From contig JBFWRU010000003.1 of assembly GCA_050248735.1 (NCBI GenBank), forward strand, positions 124,001 through 188,000: 64,000 nucleotides of DNA. Direction: 5' to 3'. The position numbers and the translations under genes were made by a program. Source of the stretch: JACKFE01 sp050248735 (GTDB lineage: Bacteria > Nitrospirota > Nitrospiria > Nitrospirales > UBA8639). The notes under the pieces were generated by a model. That model saw only the letters and a list, made by a program, of their open reading frames with translations. It ran no database searches and was not told the DNA's origin. Each line of letters opens with the position of its first letter. Position 1 is the first letter of the stretch. This document shows, piece after piece, positions 16,910 to 27,300 of this stretch.

Positions 16910-16931
16910 AGACATTTTTTAGACATTTTTT
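16910..16931. repeat. Perfect 11-bp tandem repeat upstream of rpsA
   Basis: AGACATTTTTT occurs twice in direct tandem (16910-16920 and 16921-16931). It abuts the candidate -35 element of rpsA. On the minus strand it gives two phased A-tracts one helical turn apart, so it could be an UP-like or bent-DNA element, or simply a chance duplication. Confidence 0.6.
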
Positions 16932-16958
16932 GGTCTTCGTCATAGACGCTATAGGAGC

Positions 16959-17600
16959 TTAGTCACTATTTCGACTATTTTCACGACGTACACTCAACTC
17001 GGCAATGTGCTTCATCACCGATTGCCCAACCTGTTCATAGAATTCTTTAGCCTTCCCTTCCTTCTGATGCGTGGAAAAGCTCAGAGGTTTCCCAAAGGTC
17101 ACAGAGACGGGAACCAACCGAGGCCACATGGCACCAGGAGGCAGAACTGTAAACGTACCAGAAATAAACGCAGGAATCACCTGGCATTGTGATTCAGCGA
17201 CCAAATAGCCGATTCCAGGCTTCCCTGGCTGGAGGTTCCCATCTTCCGTTCGGCTACCCTCAGGGAAAATAACTACAGGTTTTCCATTATTTAAAAGATT
17301 GAGGGCCTCGCCAAAGGCTTTTCGATCCAATCTATGGGTTTTTAACGGAATCCACCCTAATCTTTGAATGGCCCAACTCAGAAAAATATTGGGAAATAAA
17401 TTTGACCGACCTAAAAAAAAAACTCTTCTCCAAATAGCACAGCCCAAAACCGGGATATCACTGTAACTGGCATGATTAGCCGCCACAATAATCCCACCGG
17501 TACGGGGAAAATGTTCTAATCCGAAAACCCGTAAACGCAGAAACGTACGAAAAAAACAGTTGAACAATACCCAGAGTAAACCATAAATCAAGCCACTCAC
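16959..17600 (-). CDS. plsC: 1-acyl-sn-glycerol-3-phosphate acyltransferase
   Basis: Membrane-associated acyltransferase that converts lysophosphatidate to phosphatidate. The 213 residues include the catalytic HX4D box in ANHASYSDIP (about 42-51), a Gly-Arg block (FFLGRSNLF) and the substrate-binding FPEGSRT motif. An N-terminal hydrophobic stretch gives membrane contact. It starts with GTG overlapping the cmk stop by four bases, so translational coupling is likely. PlsC follows cmk in many genomes. Confidence 0.92.
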   Translation of the reverse strand: MSGLIYGLLWVLFNCFFRTFLRLRVFGLEHFPRTGGIIVAANHASYSDIPVLGCAIWRRVFFLGRSNLFPNIFLSWAIQRLGWIPLKTHRLDRKAFGEALNLLNNGKPVVIFPEGSRTEDGNLQPGKPGIGYLVAESQCQVIPAFISGTFTVLPPGAMWPRLVPVSVTFGKPLSFSTHQKEGKAKEFYEQVGQSVMKHIAELSVRRENSRNSD

Positions 17601-18337
17601 AGGCGATCCGCTATCACTTTCATCATTTGGTCCACTACCTGATCAGCCGACTGATGGGAAGTATCAATGATAGTGGCTTCTTCGGCCGGATATAATGGAG
17701 CAATTTCCCGAGTCCGATCCCGCCAATCTCTGGCCGTCATTTCTTCCTGGACCGACTCCAAGCTCTGCCCTTTACCTTTTTGAGCAAACTCCAAATGGCG
17801 CCGTATGGCTCTTACAGATACATCAGCATCAAGAAAAAATTTGACATCCGCCTGTGGGAACACCCGAGTACCCATATCTCTCCCCTCGGCAACGACGCCA
17901 CATGCTTCCCCTAATTTTCGTTGGACGGGCAACAACCAGGCCCTCACCAGAGGCAACACCGCAATGGTCGAAGCCAATTGACTAATTTCCGGAGTCCGCA
18001 AAGCACCGGGCTCGACGGCGGAGCCATCCACTTGAATAGAGACCCCATCGGCTTGTGGAAGGAAGCTAATCTCTGTCTGAGATAAAATGGCTTCAACCTG
18101 AGCAGCATTATTCGGATCGGACTGTTGTTGCTGAATTTTCCAGGCCAATGCCCGATACAGTGCCCCCGTATCCAAATAGATATATCCTAAACGCTTAGCC
18201 AAAGACTGGGAAACAGTGCTTTTTCCAACCCCTGCAGGGCCATCAATCGTAATCAGTAAGCGTCGGCCTGAGACCGTGGCCCTTTCCTTGCCATTGTCAA
18301 AATCATGTCCGATTGTAGGTTTCATTATAGACTTCAT
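17597..18337 (-). CDS. cmk: Cytidylate kinase
   Basis: Phosphorylates CMP and dCMP with ATP. The P-loop is ITIDGPAGVGKST (around residues 29-41), followed by YLDTGALYRALAWK and the lid and substrate Arg in DRTREIAPLYPAEEA. The 246-residue frame has about 15 extra N-terminal residues; ATG 18335-18337 or an ATG four codons later could be used. It directly follows aroA (two bases apart), a common aroA-cmk-rpsA order. Confidence 0.95.
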   Translation of the reverse strand: MKSIMKPTIGHDFDNGKERATVSGRRLLITIDGPAGVGKSTVSQSLAKRLGYIYLDTGALYRALAWKIQQQQSDPNNAAQVEAILSQTEISFLPQADGVSIQVDGSAVEPGALRTPEISQLASTIAVLPLVRAWLLPVQRKLGEACGVVAEGRDMGTRVFPQADVKFFLDADVSVRAIRRHLEFAQKGKGQSLESVQEEMTARDWRDRTREIAPLYPAEEATIIDTSHQSADQVVDQMMKVIADRL

Positions 18338-18339
18338 CG

Positions 18340-19632
18340 TTAATTTGTCAATAAATCCAACAGTTTACCATGAAATCCAGGAAATGAAGTCTCAATACAA
18401 GCCACATCATCCACACTCACCACACCCTCGGCGGCCAAACCGGCCACGGCTAAGGACATAGCTACCCGGTGATCTCCATAACTTCGGCAGACAGCCCCCT
18501 TGAGAGTGGTTTTCCCTTGAATGACCATCCCATCGGCCTCTTCATCAATGAAGACATTCAAGCGTCGTAGTTCTGTAGCCATGGCATGAATTCGATCGGT
18601 TTCTTTCACTCTCAATTCTTTGGCACCACTGATACGGGTTTCGCCCTCTGCCAGTGCTGCAGCTACACAAAGGATGGGAAATTCATCGATCGTTTTTGGA
18701 ACCATTTCTGATCCAATGGAAATTCCATGTAATCCCGATGCACGGACTCTGAGATCTCCAACCGGTTCCCCTGATTGAGTTCTCGGGCTGTTCACCGAAA
18801 TATCGGCTCCCATTTTGAGCAAAAGGTCTAAAATACCCGTCCGCTCGGGATTGAGCCCAACATTCGGTATCAATACCTCTGAGCCGGGAATAATCGTCGC
18901 CGCCACCATAAAAAAGGCCGCAGCTGAAATATCTCCAGGAACGTCAATGGGTTTTCCCTCAAAGGACTGTCGTCCCTGAACCTCTATCCGACAGCCATTG
19001 CCCTGGGAAGGGATGCCCAGATAGGCAAACATCCGTTCGGTATGATCCCTGGACTTTTGGGGTTCGGTAACAATTGTCGTTCCTTCGGCAAATAGGCCGG
19101 CCAACAACACGCAAGATTTAATTTGGGCACTGGCAACAGGGGATTCATACACTAGGGGTTTCAATTCCTGACCTTGAATAGCTAGTGGGGCCAAGTCGCC
19201 CCCTTTTCTCCCGGAAATCTTGGCTCCCATGAGTTTGAGGGGCCTCACGATACGTGCCATTGGCCGGCTTCGCAGTGAGGCATCTCCCGTCAACACGGAA
19301 AAAAATCTCTGTCCCGCCAACACCCCAGCTAACAATCGAAGTCCGGTCCCGGAATTTCCACAATCCAACACATTCACAGGTTCTGCCAAACCCCACAGAC
19401 CTTTACCTGTAATCTCCAGTCCTTCGGGAATTTCCCGAACCTCCACTCCGAGTTGGCGGATGGCTCGAAGGGTATTCAGACAATCTTCACCCTGGCAATA
19501 TCCCGTAACTCGAGTGGATCCGTCTGCCAAAGCACCCAAAATCAACGCCCGATGGGTAATAGACTTGTCGCCTGGGACAGTGACCGTTCCCCGAAGGGGT
19601 GCTGATGCGGGGGAAATGGAAAAAGAAGTCAT
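18340..19632 (-). CDS. aroA: 3-phosphoshikimate 1-carboxyvinyltransferase (EPSP synthase)
   Basis: Joins phosphoenolpyruvate to shikimate-3-phosphate, the sixth step of the shikimate pathway. The 430 residues show VPGDKSITHRALILGALA (about 18-35), the LDCGNSGTGLRLLAG PEP-binding motif (GNSGT), the central RSRPM and the C-terminal KETDRI and YGDHRVAMSLAVA. GNSGT is followed by G where glyphosate-sensitive enzymes have GNAGT, a point worth testing for glyphosate response. It overlaps tyrA by four bases. Confidence 0.96.
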   Translation of the reverse strand: MTSFSISPASAPLRGTVTVPGDKSITHRALILGALADGSTRVTGYCQGEDCLNTLRAIRQLGVEVREIPEGLEITGKGLWGLAEPVNVLDCGNSGTGLRLLAGVLAGQRFFSVLTGDASLRSRPMARIVRPLKLMGAKISGRKGGDLAPLAIQGQELKPLVYESPVASAQIKSCVLLAGLFAEGTTIVTEPQKSRDHTERMFAYLGIPSQGNGCRIEVQGRQSFEGKPIDVPGDISAAAFFMVAATIIPGSEVLIPNVGLNPERTGILDLLLKMGADISVNSPRTQSGEPVGDLRVRASGLHGISIGSEMVPKTIDEFPILCVAAALAEGETRISGAKELRVKETDRIHAMATELRRLNVFIDEEADGMVIQGKTTLKGAVCRSYGDHRVAMSLAVAGLAAEGVVSVDDVACIETSFPGFHGKLLDLLTN

Positions 19633-20519
19633 CGCAAGCGTTCCCGTAAGCTTTTAGATTCTTCCAATAACTGGTGAAGCCTTTTGGCATCATTTTCTTG
19701 TAAGATTTTTTGAAATTCTTGAAGGTGCCCAACGTACTGATCGATCATGAGCAAGAGATTGTCCCGGTTGGCCAAACACACGTCCCGCCACATTTCTGGA
19801 GAACTCGCCGCAATGCGGGTCGTATCTCGTAAACCACCACCCGAGAAAGTTAACAGATCCATAGAATGGGTTTTACCGTTTTTTTGGAGGCTGTGCAGTG
19901 CCTGCATCAAGGAAAAAGCGGCCACATGAGGTAAATGGCTTACGGCTCCTAGCACCCAATCATGATCGTGAGGATCCATGGATATGACTACTGAACCGAC
20001 TGCTTCCCATAATGCGCAAACCGTCCTTAATGCTTCAGGTTGTGTCCGTGAAGTGGGAGTGACAATGCATCGTGCGCCTTTGAACAATTTTGCTTCAGCA
20101 TGGGCCACTCCTGATTTTTCTTTTCCGGCAATCGGATGGGCTCCAACAAAACAACCCTCAGGAGACAACTGAGATTCCATCTCTAACACCAAGGGTCCTT
20201 TCACGCTCCCCACATCACTGATAATCGTATGGGGCCGGAGACACCTTCCCCAGTGCTTCACGTGCTCCAGATAGGTGTCAACTGGTGTCGCTAAGACCAC
20301 AAGATCAGAGTGCCCCACGACTTCTTTGGCATCTGAAACGCAGGCATCAATCGCCTCCATTTTCACCGCCAATTCTAGATTAGCCCGGCTACGTCCAACC
20401 CCAATCACGGTCTTGGCCAAGCCCAGCTGTTTGAGGGCCAGTCCAAGGGACCCCCCAAGTAATCCTACCCCGATAATGGTAACTTGCTGGAAAAGAGGAG
20501 TATAAGAGGAAGGAGTCAT
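19629..20519 (-). CDS. tyrA: Prephenate dehydrogenase
   Basis: NAD(P)-dependent oxidative decarboxylation of prephenate (or arogenate) toward tyrosine. The 296 residues start with a Rossmann motif VGLLGGSLGLAL (about 18-29). Later landmarks are VGAHPIAGKEKSG, DPHDHDWVLGAVSHLPH and SGGGLRDTTRIAASSPEMWRD. There is no ACT domain or fused chorismate mutase. It lies between aroF and aroA in the aromatic operon. Confidence 0.94.
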   Translation of the reverse strand: MTPSSYTPLFQQVTIIGVGLLGGSLGLALKQLGLAKTVIGVGRSRANLELAVKMEAIDACVSDAKEVVGHSDLVVLATPVDTYLEHVKHWGRCLRPHTIISDVGSVKGPLVLEMESQLSPEGCFVGAHPIAGKEKSGVAHAEAKLFKGARCIVTPTSRTQPEALRTVCALWEAVGSVVISMDPHDHDWVLGAVSHLPHVAAFSLMQALHSLQKNGKTHSMDLLTFSGGGLRDTTRIAASSPEMWRDVCLANRDNLLLMIDQYVGHLQEFQKILQENDAKRLHQLLEESKSLRERLR

Positions 20520-20554
20520 GACGGATTAGACCAATTCACAAACATTCTCGGAGC

Positions 20555-21568
20555 TTACAGATCACGACCCACAGCACGAGCTACCTTTTGAAGATCATTC
20601 ATCAGGTCATGAAACCGGCTCGGCTTAAGAGACTCTTCTCCGTCACAGAGCGCGCATTCAGGATTGGAATGCACCTCAATCAACAACCCGTCCGCACCGG
20701 CCGCCACCGCCGCTTTGGCCATCGGAGCGACTAAATTCCACTTCCCGGTCGCATGACTCGGATCCACAATGACCGGCAAATGGGTCAATTCTTTCAAGGC
20801 AGGAATAGCCGTGAGGTCTAAGGTATTCCGATAGTGGGATTCAAAAGTCCGGATGCCCCGTTCACACAACATGACATTTTGATTCCCACGGGACATAATA
20901 TACTCAGCCGACAACAAGAATTCCTTTATAGTCGCGGAGAGACCGCGTTTCAAGAGGACGGGTTTATCGTAAGCTCCGACTTCTTTCAGCAGTTCAAAAT
21001 TCTGCATATTCCGGGCGCCAACTTGAATCACATCGGCGTGCTCTAAGAAGTATCCCAGATCCCGGGCATCCAAAATTTCACTCACCACGGGCAACCCGGT
21101 TTCTTTCCGTGCCGCAGCCAAAAACTCCAGCCCCTCTTGACCCAGTCCCTGAAACGAATAAGGGGAAGTTCGCGGCTTATAGGCTCCGCCACGGAGTATT
21201 CTGGCTCCAGACTGAGCCACCGACCGGGCAATTCCAACTGTAATTTCCAACTTTTCCACAGCACAAGGACCAGCCATGACCACCACGCGATGGCCCCCGA
21301 CTTGTACACCTCCAATCTCAATGACTGAATCCTGTTTCTGAAATTCCCGGCTGACCATTTTCCAGGGAGCCAGAATCGGCGTCACGCTTTCGACGCCAGG
21401 AAACACACTCAACGGCTGTCCCTGAAGGACCCGTTCGTCCCCGATCACTCCCACGACAATCCGCTCCTCCCCTCTCGAAACTTGGGACCGTAATCCAAGA
21501 GACCTCAGACGATCCACCAGGTGTTCAATGTCCTGTTCCGAAGCTTCTGGTTTGAACACAATGATCAT
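20555..21568 (-). CDS. aroF: 3-deoxy-7-phosphoheptulonate synthase, type I-beta with N-terminal regulatory domain
   Basis: First step of the shikimate pathway: phosphoenolpyruvate plus erythrose-4-phosphate. The start is ATG 21566-21568 (MIIVFKPEASEQDIEHLV). Residues 1-70 form the ferredoxin-like regulatory domain found in Thermotoga-type DAHP synthases, which mediates inhibition by Tyr or Phe. The barrel contains VVVMAGPCAVE, GARILRGGAYKPRTSPYSFQG, LLKRGLSATIKEFLL and PVIVDPSHATG. The metal-binding Cys is in AGPCAVE. It sits 16 bases after hisC, so co-transcription is likely. Confidence 0.95.
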   Translation of the reverse strand: MIIVFKPEASEQDIEHLVDRLRSLGLRSQVSRGEERIVVGVIGDERVLQGQPLSVFPGVESVTPILAPWKMVSREFQKQDSVIEIGGVQVGGHRVVVMAGPCAVEKLEITVGIARSVAQSGARILRGGAYKPRTSPYSFQGLGQEGLEFLAAARKETGLPVVSEILDARDLGYFLEHADVIQVGARNMQNFELLKEVGAYDKPVLLKRGLSATIKEFLLSAEYIMSRGNQNVMLCERGIRTFESHYRNTLDLTAIPALKELTHLPVIVDPSHATGKWNLVAPMAKAAVAAGADGLLIEVHSNPECALCDGEESLKPSRFHDLMNDLQKVARAVGRDL

Positions 21569-21584
21569 GGTGAGCTTTTGCGGA

Positions 21585-22679
21585 TTACCGGATGGAGGCC
21601 AATGCGGTGAGCACGGCTTGAAGGGCTTCCAGAAAACGGTGATTTTCAGTGGGTTGCCCAATGGTGACGCGAATCATGGAGCCACGAATGTGTCGGACAA
21701 TGACTCCTTCCTGAAGCAGGGCGTCATATACCCGTTTCCCATCCATGCCTACATCAAAATAAATGAAATTCGCTTGGCTGGGAACACAGAAGATTCCTAA
21801 TTTCCCTAACCCTTCCTGCAGAAAAGTCATTTCGGCTTCGTTCATCCCCCGGCTTTTTGCGACATGTTCGTCATCAGTCAGGGCAGCTCGCGCAGCCTCC
21901 TGCGCAAGGCTGTTCACATTGAAGGGAGGGCGGACCCGATTCACATATCCGGCAATTTCCGTTGTGGTAATGCCATACCCCACCCGTAACCCAGCCAACC
22001 CGTAAATTTTCGAAAACGTTCGAAGAACGACACAGGGCCGTTTTTCATGCACGTACTGGAGGCTATCAGGGTAGTCGGGATGACGCACATATTCATAATA
22101 GGCTTCATCCACCACCACCACCACATGACTGGGTAAGCGGGAAAGCACCCGTTCAATGTCCCGGGCAGTCAACATGGTCCCGGTTGGATTATTGGGGTTG
22201 CAGATGAAAAAAAGCCTGGTTTTGTCCGTGACAGCATCCAACATGGCGTCGACGTCATGGGTCCAATTGGCTAAAGGAACCTCAACCGGGACGGCATGCC
22301 CACCTAAGACAGCCAATCGGTACATCACAAAAGTCAGATCGGCCATGATGGCCTCTTCGCCCGGTGACAAAAATGCCTTCACTAACAGGCTGATAATTTC
22401 ATCAGACCCATTTCCGACAAGAATATGACTGGGATCGAATTTCAGGCGATCAGCCAAATCCAGCCGGAGATAATGGGCGCCCCCGTCAGGATAGCGATGA
22501 AGGGAGGTCGACGCCTCTTGCAAAACCTGGATGGCTTTGGGAGACGGGCCCCAGGGATTCTCATTGGAAGCCAGTTTAATGGCATGCGTAATCCCTAACT
22601 CCCGCTCCAACTCACTCAAGGGTTTCCCGGGAGCATAAGGAGTCAGCGAGGCAATAATCGGATTGACACGTAAGGGCAT
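21585..22679 (-). CDS. hisC: Histidinol-phosphate / aromatic aminotransferase
   Basis: PLP-dependent class I/II aminotransferase of 364 residues. PLP-binding features are NENPWGPSP, GNGSDEII, CNPNNPTG, VDEAYYEYV and the Schiff-base Lys in RTFSKIYGLAGLRVGYG. By sequence it belongs to the HisC group. Its place between pheA and aroF suggests it also, or mainly, transaminates phenylpyruvate and hydroxyphenylpyruvate. This dual role is inferred from position; HisC-type enzymes with aromatic activity are known in Bacillus. Confidence 0.9.
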   Translation of the reverse strand: MPLRVNPIIASLTPYAPGKPLSELERELGITHAIKLASNENPWGPSPKAIQVLQEASTSLHRYPDGGAHYLRLDLADRLKFDPSHILVGNGSDEIISLLVKAFLSPGEEAIMADLTFVMYRLAVLGGHAVPVEVPLANWTHDVDAMLDAVTDKTRLFFICNPNNPTGTMLTARDIERVLSRLPSHVVVVVDEAYYEYVRHPDYPDSLQYVHEKRPCVVLRTFSKIYGLAGLRVGYGITTTEIAGYVNRVRPPFNVNSLAQEAARAALTDDEHVAKSRGMNEAEMTFLQEGLGKLGIFCVPSQANFIYFDVGMDGKRVYDALLQEGVIVRHIRGSMIRVTIGQPTENHRFLEALQAVLTALASIR

Positions 22680-22786
22680 ACGATAACCTTCTACATTGAT
22701 TGGCGCGTTGGGACTACCGTCAGGATATGCACGTTTTTTCTTAGTAGCACTTCATCCCCGGGAAATGCCTGCCGCAAGACCAGGTA

Positions 22787-23869
22787 TTATTGGAGAGCGG
22801 AATAGGAGCCCAAGACTTTGAGAAATTGGCACCGGGACTTCACTTCTTCTAAGGCTTTTTTCACCCGGTCGTCATCCTGGTGACCTTCCAGATCCATAAA
22901 AAACAGATATTCCCATATCTTCTTCCTAGTGGGACGTGATTCAATTTTCGTCATGTTGATGCCAAAAGAAGAAAACGGCCGAATCAAATCGTACAACGCA
23001 CCGACCCGATCCTTGGCCGATACAATAATAGAGGTCTTGTCCCGACCGGTTCGTTCGGCCCCTTTTTGGGAAAGAATCAAAAAACGGGTAAAGTTATTAA
23101 TATTATCCTCAATTCTGGCACGAAGAATGGTCAAGCCATACAATTGCGCGGCCAATTCGGAGGCAATGGCCCCTGCAGAATGATCATGCACACACCGTTC
23201 GGCCGCCCGAGCCGTACTGGGTTCCTCCGCAATCGCGACAGAAGGGAGATTCGTCTCAAGCCAATTCCGACATTGCGCAATCGCATGGGGATGGGAATAG
23301 ACCACCTTCACATCTTCCAGCTTGGAAGCCTTAGAAAGAAAATGATGGGAAATCTCCATCATCACTTCTCCATAAATCAGCAGTGGGGAATCCACAAATA
23401 AATCTAACGTATGGTTCACCACGCCTTCAGTAGAGTTTTCAATCGGGACAACCCCAAACCGCATCCGTCCGCGTTCCACATCATCAAAAACATCTTTAAT
23501 ACTATTCACCGGAATATATTCAGCAGATTCCCCAAACTTCCGCATGGCGGCCAAATGCGTAAATGTCGCCGGTGGGCCAAGATAAGCAATGGTTTGCGTT
23601 CCCTCCAGGGAAAGAGAGGCAGACATGATTTCCCGATATACCGGACGAATCGCCTCACTGGGAAAGGGGCCAGGGTTCTGCCGCATCAAGCGTTCGACAA
23701 TCGCCACCTCTCGCCCGGGCGTATGAAGATGGGCCGAAGCATCCTGCTTCTTTTTGATGTGCCCGATTTGAATGACATACTGAGACCGCTCGTTTAATAA
23801 CGTCAGAATCTCATCATCCAAACGGTCGATATTGTCTCGGCAAGTTGGGATATCGTCAGGCAGTTCCAT
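22787..23869 (-). CDS. pheA: Bifunctional chorismate mutase / prephenate dehydratase
   Basis: Makes phenylpyruvate from chorismate. The 360 residues hold an AroQ chorismate mutase (about 7-90, with RDNIDRLDDEILTLLNERS), a prephenate dehydratase domain (about 93-270, AYLGPPATFTHLAA, VPIENSTEGVVNHTLD) and a C-terminal ACT domain (about 280-355, with IESRPTRKKIWEYLFFMDLE) for Phe feedback. It is the first gene of the leftward aromatic operon pheA-hisC-aroF-tyrA-aroA-cmk-plsC. A good promoter lies just upstream. Confidence 0.95.
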   Translation of the reverse strand: MELPDDIPTCRDNIDRLDDEILTLLNERSQYVIQIGHIKKKQDASAHLHTPGREVAIVERLMRQNPGPFPSEAIRPVYREIMSASLSLEGTQTIAYLGPPATFTHLAAMRKFGESAEYIPVNSIKDVFDDVERGRMRFGVVPIENSTEGVVNHTLDLFVDSPLLIYGEVMMEISHHFLSKASKLEDVKVVYSHPHAIAQCRNWLETNLPSVAIAEEPSTARAAERCVHDHSAGAIASELAAQLYGLTILRARIEDNINNFTRFLILSQKGAERTGRDKTSIIVSAKDRVGALYDLIRPFSSFGINMTKIESRPTRKKIWEYLFFMDLEGHQDDDRVKKALEEVKSRCQFLKVLGSYSALQ

Positions 23870-23913
23870 TCTTCGTCCCTGTCATGAAGTCCAAGGGTTT
23901 CACATTCCAATCG

Positions 23914-23942
23914 AGCATACAAAGAATACAAGACTGTGGCAA
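23914..23942 (-). promoter_or_regulatory. Candidate sigma-70 promoter for the pheA operon
   Basis: On the minus strand TTGCCA (23937-23942) and TATGCT (23914-23919) are separated by exactly 17 bases. Transcription would start near 23906, giving a leader of about 37 bases before the pheA ATG. No leader peptide rich in Phe codons and no terminator-antiterminator pair is seen, so classic attenuation is unlikely. Confidence 0.5.
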
Positions 23943-24340
23943 GCAATGCCAAGATGAGTCACCCATACCTGGACCTTGATCAGGAAGCAATTGGAAATGT
24001 ACTGAAAAGCCGATCATGAACGATTCATTTTGACTGCCCATTCATAAAAAACGACCCGTTTCCCATCCCATCACACGGGCTACAGTTTTACCCGTCGAAC
24101 TTTCATAGCCAAGGCTCACGAACCTGGATCGCCATTTTTTCAAGGACCGCTCTGCTTGCACTTAATGGGATCTCATAAACAACTGGCCATACCCAGCGGA
24201 GTCCTTTCCACTAAAACAGGTTGAATGGTGTGCAAGATAAAGGGAGGAAGGTTAGAAAACTCGAGAGAATATTCAGGAGGTGGCATCCTGCCCTATTCCT
24301 TCTGCGAAGAAATGAACCAAAGAGCAGACCGGCATTTCGC
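23943..24340. other. Intergenic region between pheA and the hybrid kinase
   Basis: About 400 bases with no supported gene. Short open frames exist but none resembles a known protein or has a good start. It should contain the 3' end of the hybrid kinase transcript and sequences upstream of the pheA promoter. No clear terminator hairpin was found. Confidence 0.5.
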
Positions 24341-27300
24341 TTATGTCAGGATGGACCGGAAGGCTTGTCGGGCTTTATCAAATTCCTTCTGCGCCTCTTG
24401 AATGAGGACATGCACGGAGTCCGCGTTGTTATCCCGCCCCCTCTTTTCTAATTCTCCGGCCACCCTGGCCAATGCAGACAACCCCATATTATGGGCCATG
24501 CCCTTGAGACCATGTGCCGCTTCCCGCAGAATGTCCGAATTATCAGTCTGTATTCCGGCTTCCAGTTGCTCTACACAGAGCATCGCATCATGGACAAACT
24601 GATCGACCAGCTTGGCCATAAAGACGTTTCCACCCATCGCTTTCCAATCAGCCAATAACTGCTTATCCAGTATCACCCTATCTTCCGTATAGGGTATGGA
24701 TTCCTGGTCAATGATTGCCTGAGGAGCCGTCGATTGATTGACCGCACCGGAGAGCGCTTCCTGATCTGAATGGGTCGGTGAAGAGAACTCCTTCGGATTA
24801 TGAGACTGAACCGGCATCCACTTTGTGAGCTTTTCCTCCAGCTCATCCATTTTCACTGGCTTGCTGATGTAATCATCCATTCCCGCCTTCAGACATTTTT
24901 CCTTATCTCCCTCCATGGCATTGGCGGTCATCGCCACAATCGGGACCTGCGGCCGAACATGAGACAGTCGGCTTGAACCGGAATGAGGAAATCCTTCTCC
25001 GGCTTGGAGCCCCATGCCCGATGTTTCACCACGGCGAATAGCCCGCGTGGCTTCATACCCATCCATTTCAGGCATTTGGCAATCCATCAATACCAGGTCG
25101 TAACAAATACGCGACAAAGCCTCCAACGCTTCCAACCCGTTTCCGGCCAGATCCACGCGATGCCCCAGACGTGTCAACATCATTTCCGCCAATTGTTGAT
25201 TGACCACATGATCATCAACCACCAAAATACGTCCGGCTCGGGCTTGCAATTTGATGTCTTGGAAGGGCTCGGCATTGAGAAAAAACGGAATTGAGGTGCT
25301 CGCAGAAAGGTTCAGACGTCCCATGACCATACCGAGACACAATTGCAGATCTTTTTTTCGCACCGGTTTCGTGAGATAGCCCTCAATGCCGGCCTGTTTG
25401 GCCAACATCCCATTTCCCTTCAACCCCACGGAGGTTAACAAAATCAGCCTGACATACTGTAACTGTGGATCAGCCTTGATGACCCGAGCCAATTCCAGCC
25501 CATTCATTCCCGGCATATTCATATCCATGATGACCACATCAAATGCCATGCCCTTGTGAAGATGCTCATAGAGGACATCCAGGGCTTGGGAGGCATCTTC
25601 CACGGTGACCGCCTCAATCCCCCAGGCTTGAGTGTAATGGGTCAGCAACATCCGATTGGTTTGATTATCGTCCACACAACACACGCGCAACCCCTGTAAT
25701 TCGACTTCGGGTGCAGAAGGCCCAAAGGGACCCGTTATTTTTTTCATCCGCACCGTAAACCAAAAACAACTTCCACGCCCGGGCTCACTGATGACTCCAA
25801 TCGTACCTCCCATCCGTTCGGCTAATTGCTTACAAATCGCCAAACCCAGACCGGTCCCTCCATATTTTCTCGTGGTAGAACTATCTGCCTGGGAAAACGA
25901 TTGAAACAGTTTGCGTTGCTGCTCGACAGGAATTCCAATACCCGTATCCACCACTTGTACCCGAAGAACCGCCACTTGCTCGGTTTCCAATTCACGAAGG
26001 ACCTGAACGGACACCTCACCCGATTCCGTAAATTTTATGGCGTTTCCCACGAGATTCATGAGAATCTGACGAAACCGACCAGGGTCGCCATTCAAATTGG
26101 TTGGCACATCGGGAAAAATCAGGGAATACAGTTCCAAATTTCTTGACATCGCCCGTCCATTCAGTAGATCCATGACTTCTTCAACACAGGCTTGCAAATC
26201 AAACGGGATTTCTTCCAATTCCAATTTGCCGGATTCAATTTTTGAAAAATCCAAAATATCATTAATGATCGTCAATAATGCTTCGCCGGAATTTCGAACG
26301 GTTGTGGTCATTTTTCGCTGTTCTGGAGTCAAGTCCGTTTCCAACAATAACCCGGCCATCCCAATAACCCCATTCATCGGGGTTCGAATTTCATGACTCA
26401 TGGTGGCCAGGAATTCCGTTTTGGCTTTGACGGCCGCTAACGCCTGATCCCGTGACTGGGCCAATTCCCGGTTCCGGAATTCCAATTCCTGAGCGGTGTT
26501 TTTCATCAATTCCTCTGCCTCACGTCGTCTGGTCACATCATGAAGATACAAACGCACGATGTGACTGTTGACCAGACGGGCCAGGTGAGCTTCGAAAATT
26601 TGACCATGGGTTTTGATTTCTCCAATGACAGTATCCTTGTTCACTCTCTGCCCCGCAAGAGTCAGAATCCCCAAATCCCGAAATAAGGGATGGCGGCGAC
26701 CCAGAGCGTGGAGATCTGGAAAAAGATGCTGCCCGGCCGGATTCACATACGTGAGGACCTGATCTTCATCAAATTCAAAAACCGGATTGGGGTTGAGTTC
26801 CGGGAAGGAAGCCAACCGGGCTAATTCGCGATTTTTGATCTCCAATGTCATCATGAGTTCATGAAGGATTTTGGTCCGGCATTCAAGCAGATCAGCGGCC
26901 TGGGCAGCCACCCCGGCCAATTGTTCAAGTTTTCCAGTGCCCTGATCGACGTCTGTCTCTTCCAAACCTTCATTTCGGGATTGTCCCAAATGGGATTCTT
27001 GAACAGACTCCGTGACCTTGGCCACCTCCTCGAGTTTGCCAATGATCTTGTGCAACACAGGAACCATCTGACGAAATCCCATTCTCACCCCAATGGTTCC
27101 TATCCCCATGAGTGCCATAGCAACCAGACCTATAGCAAAAAATATGGTACTTTCTTTTTCCTGGATCCGTTTGAGAGAAAAGCCAATTCGCATCCAAGCC
27201 ACAATCCGATCGCCATCCCGCAAGGGTTCAACCAACATCAACAACCCGCCCCAGGGCTCTACATTCTGAATGGCAATCTTTTCCTGACCGGTTGCCTTAA

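Noticed and set aside
23856..24041. A possible leader peptide or small gene upstream of pheA
   Set aside because: It overlaps the pheA start, is not enriched in Phe codons, and has no terminator-antiterminator pair, so attenuation is not supported.
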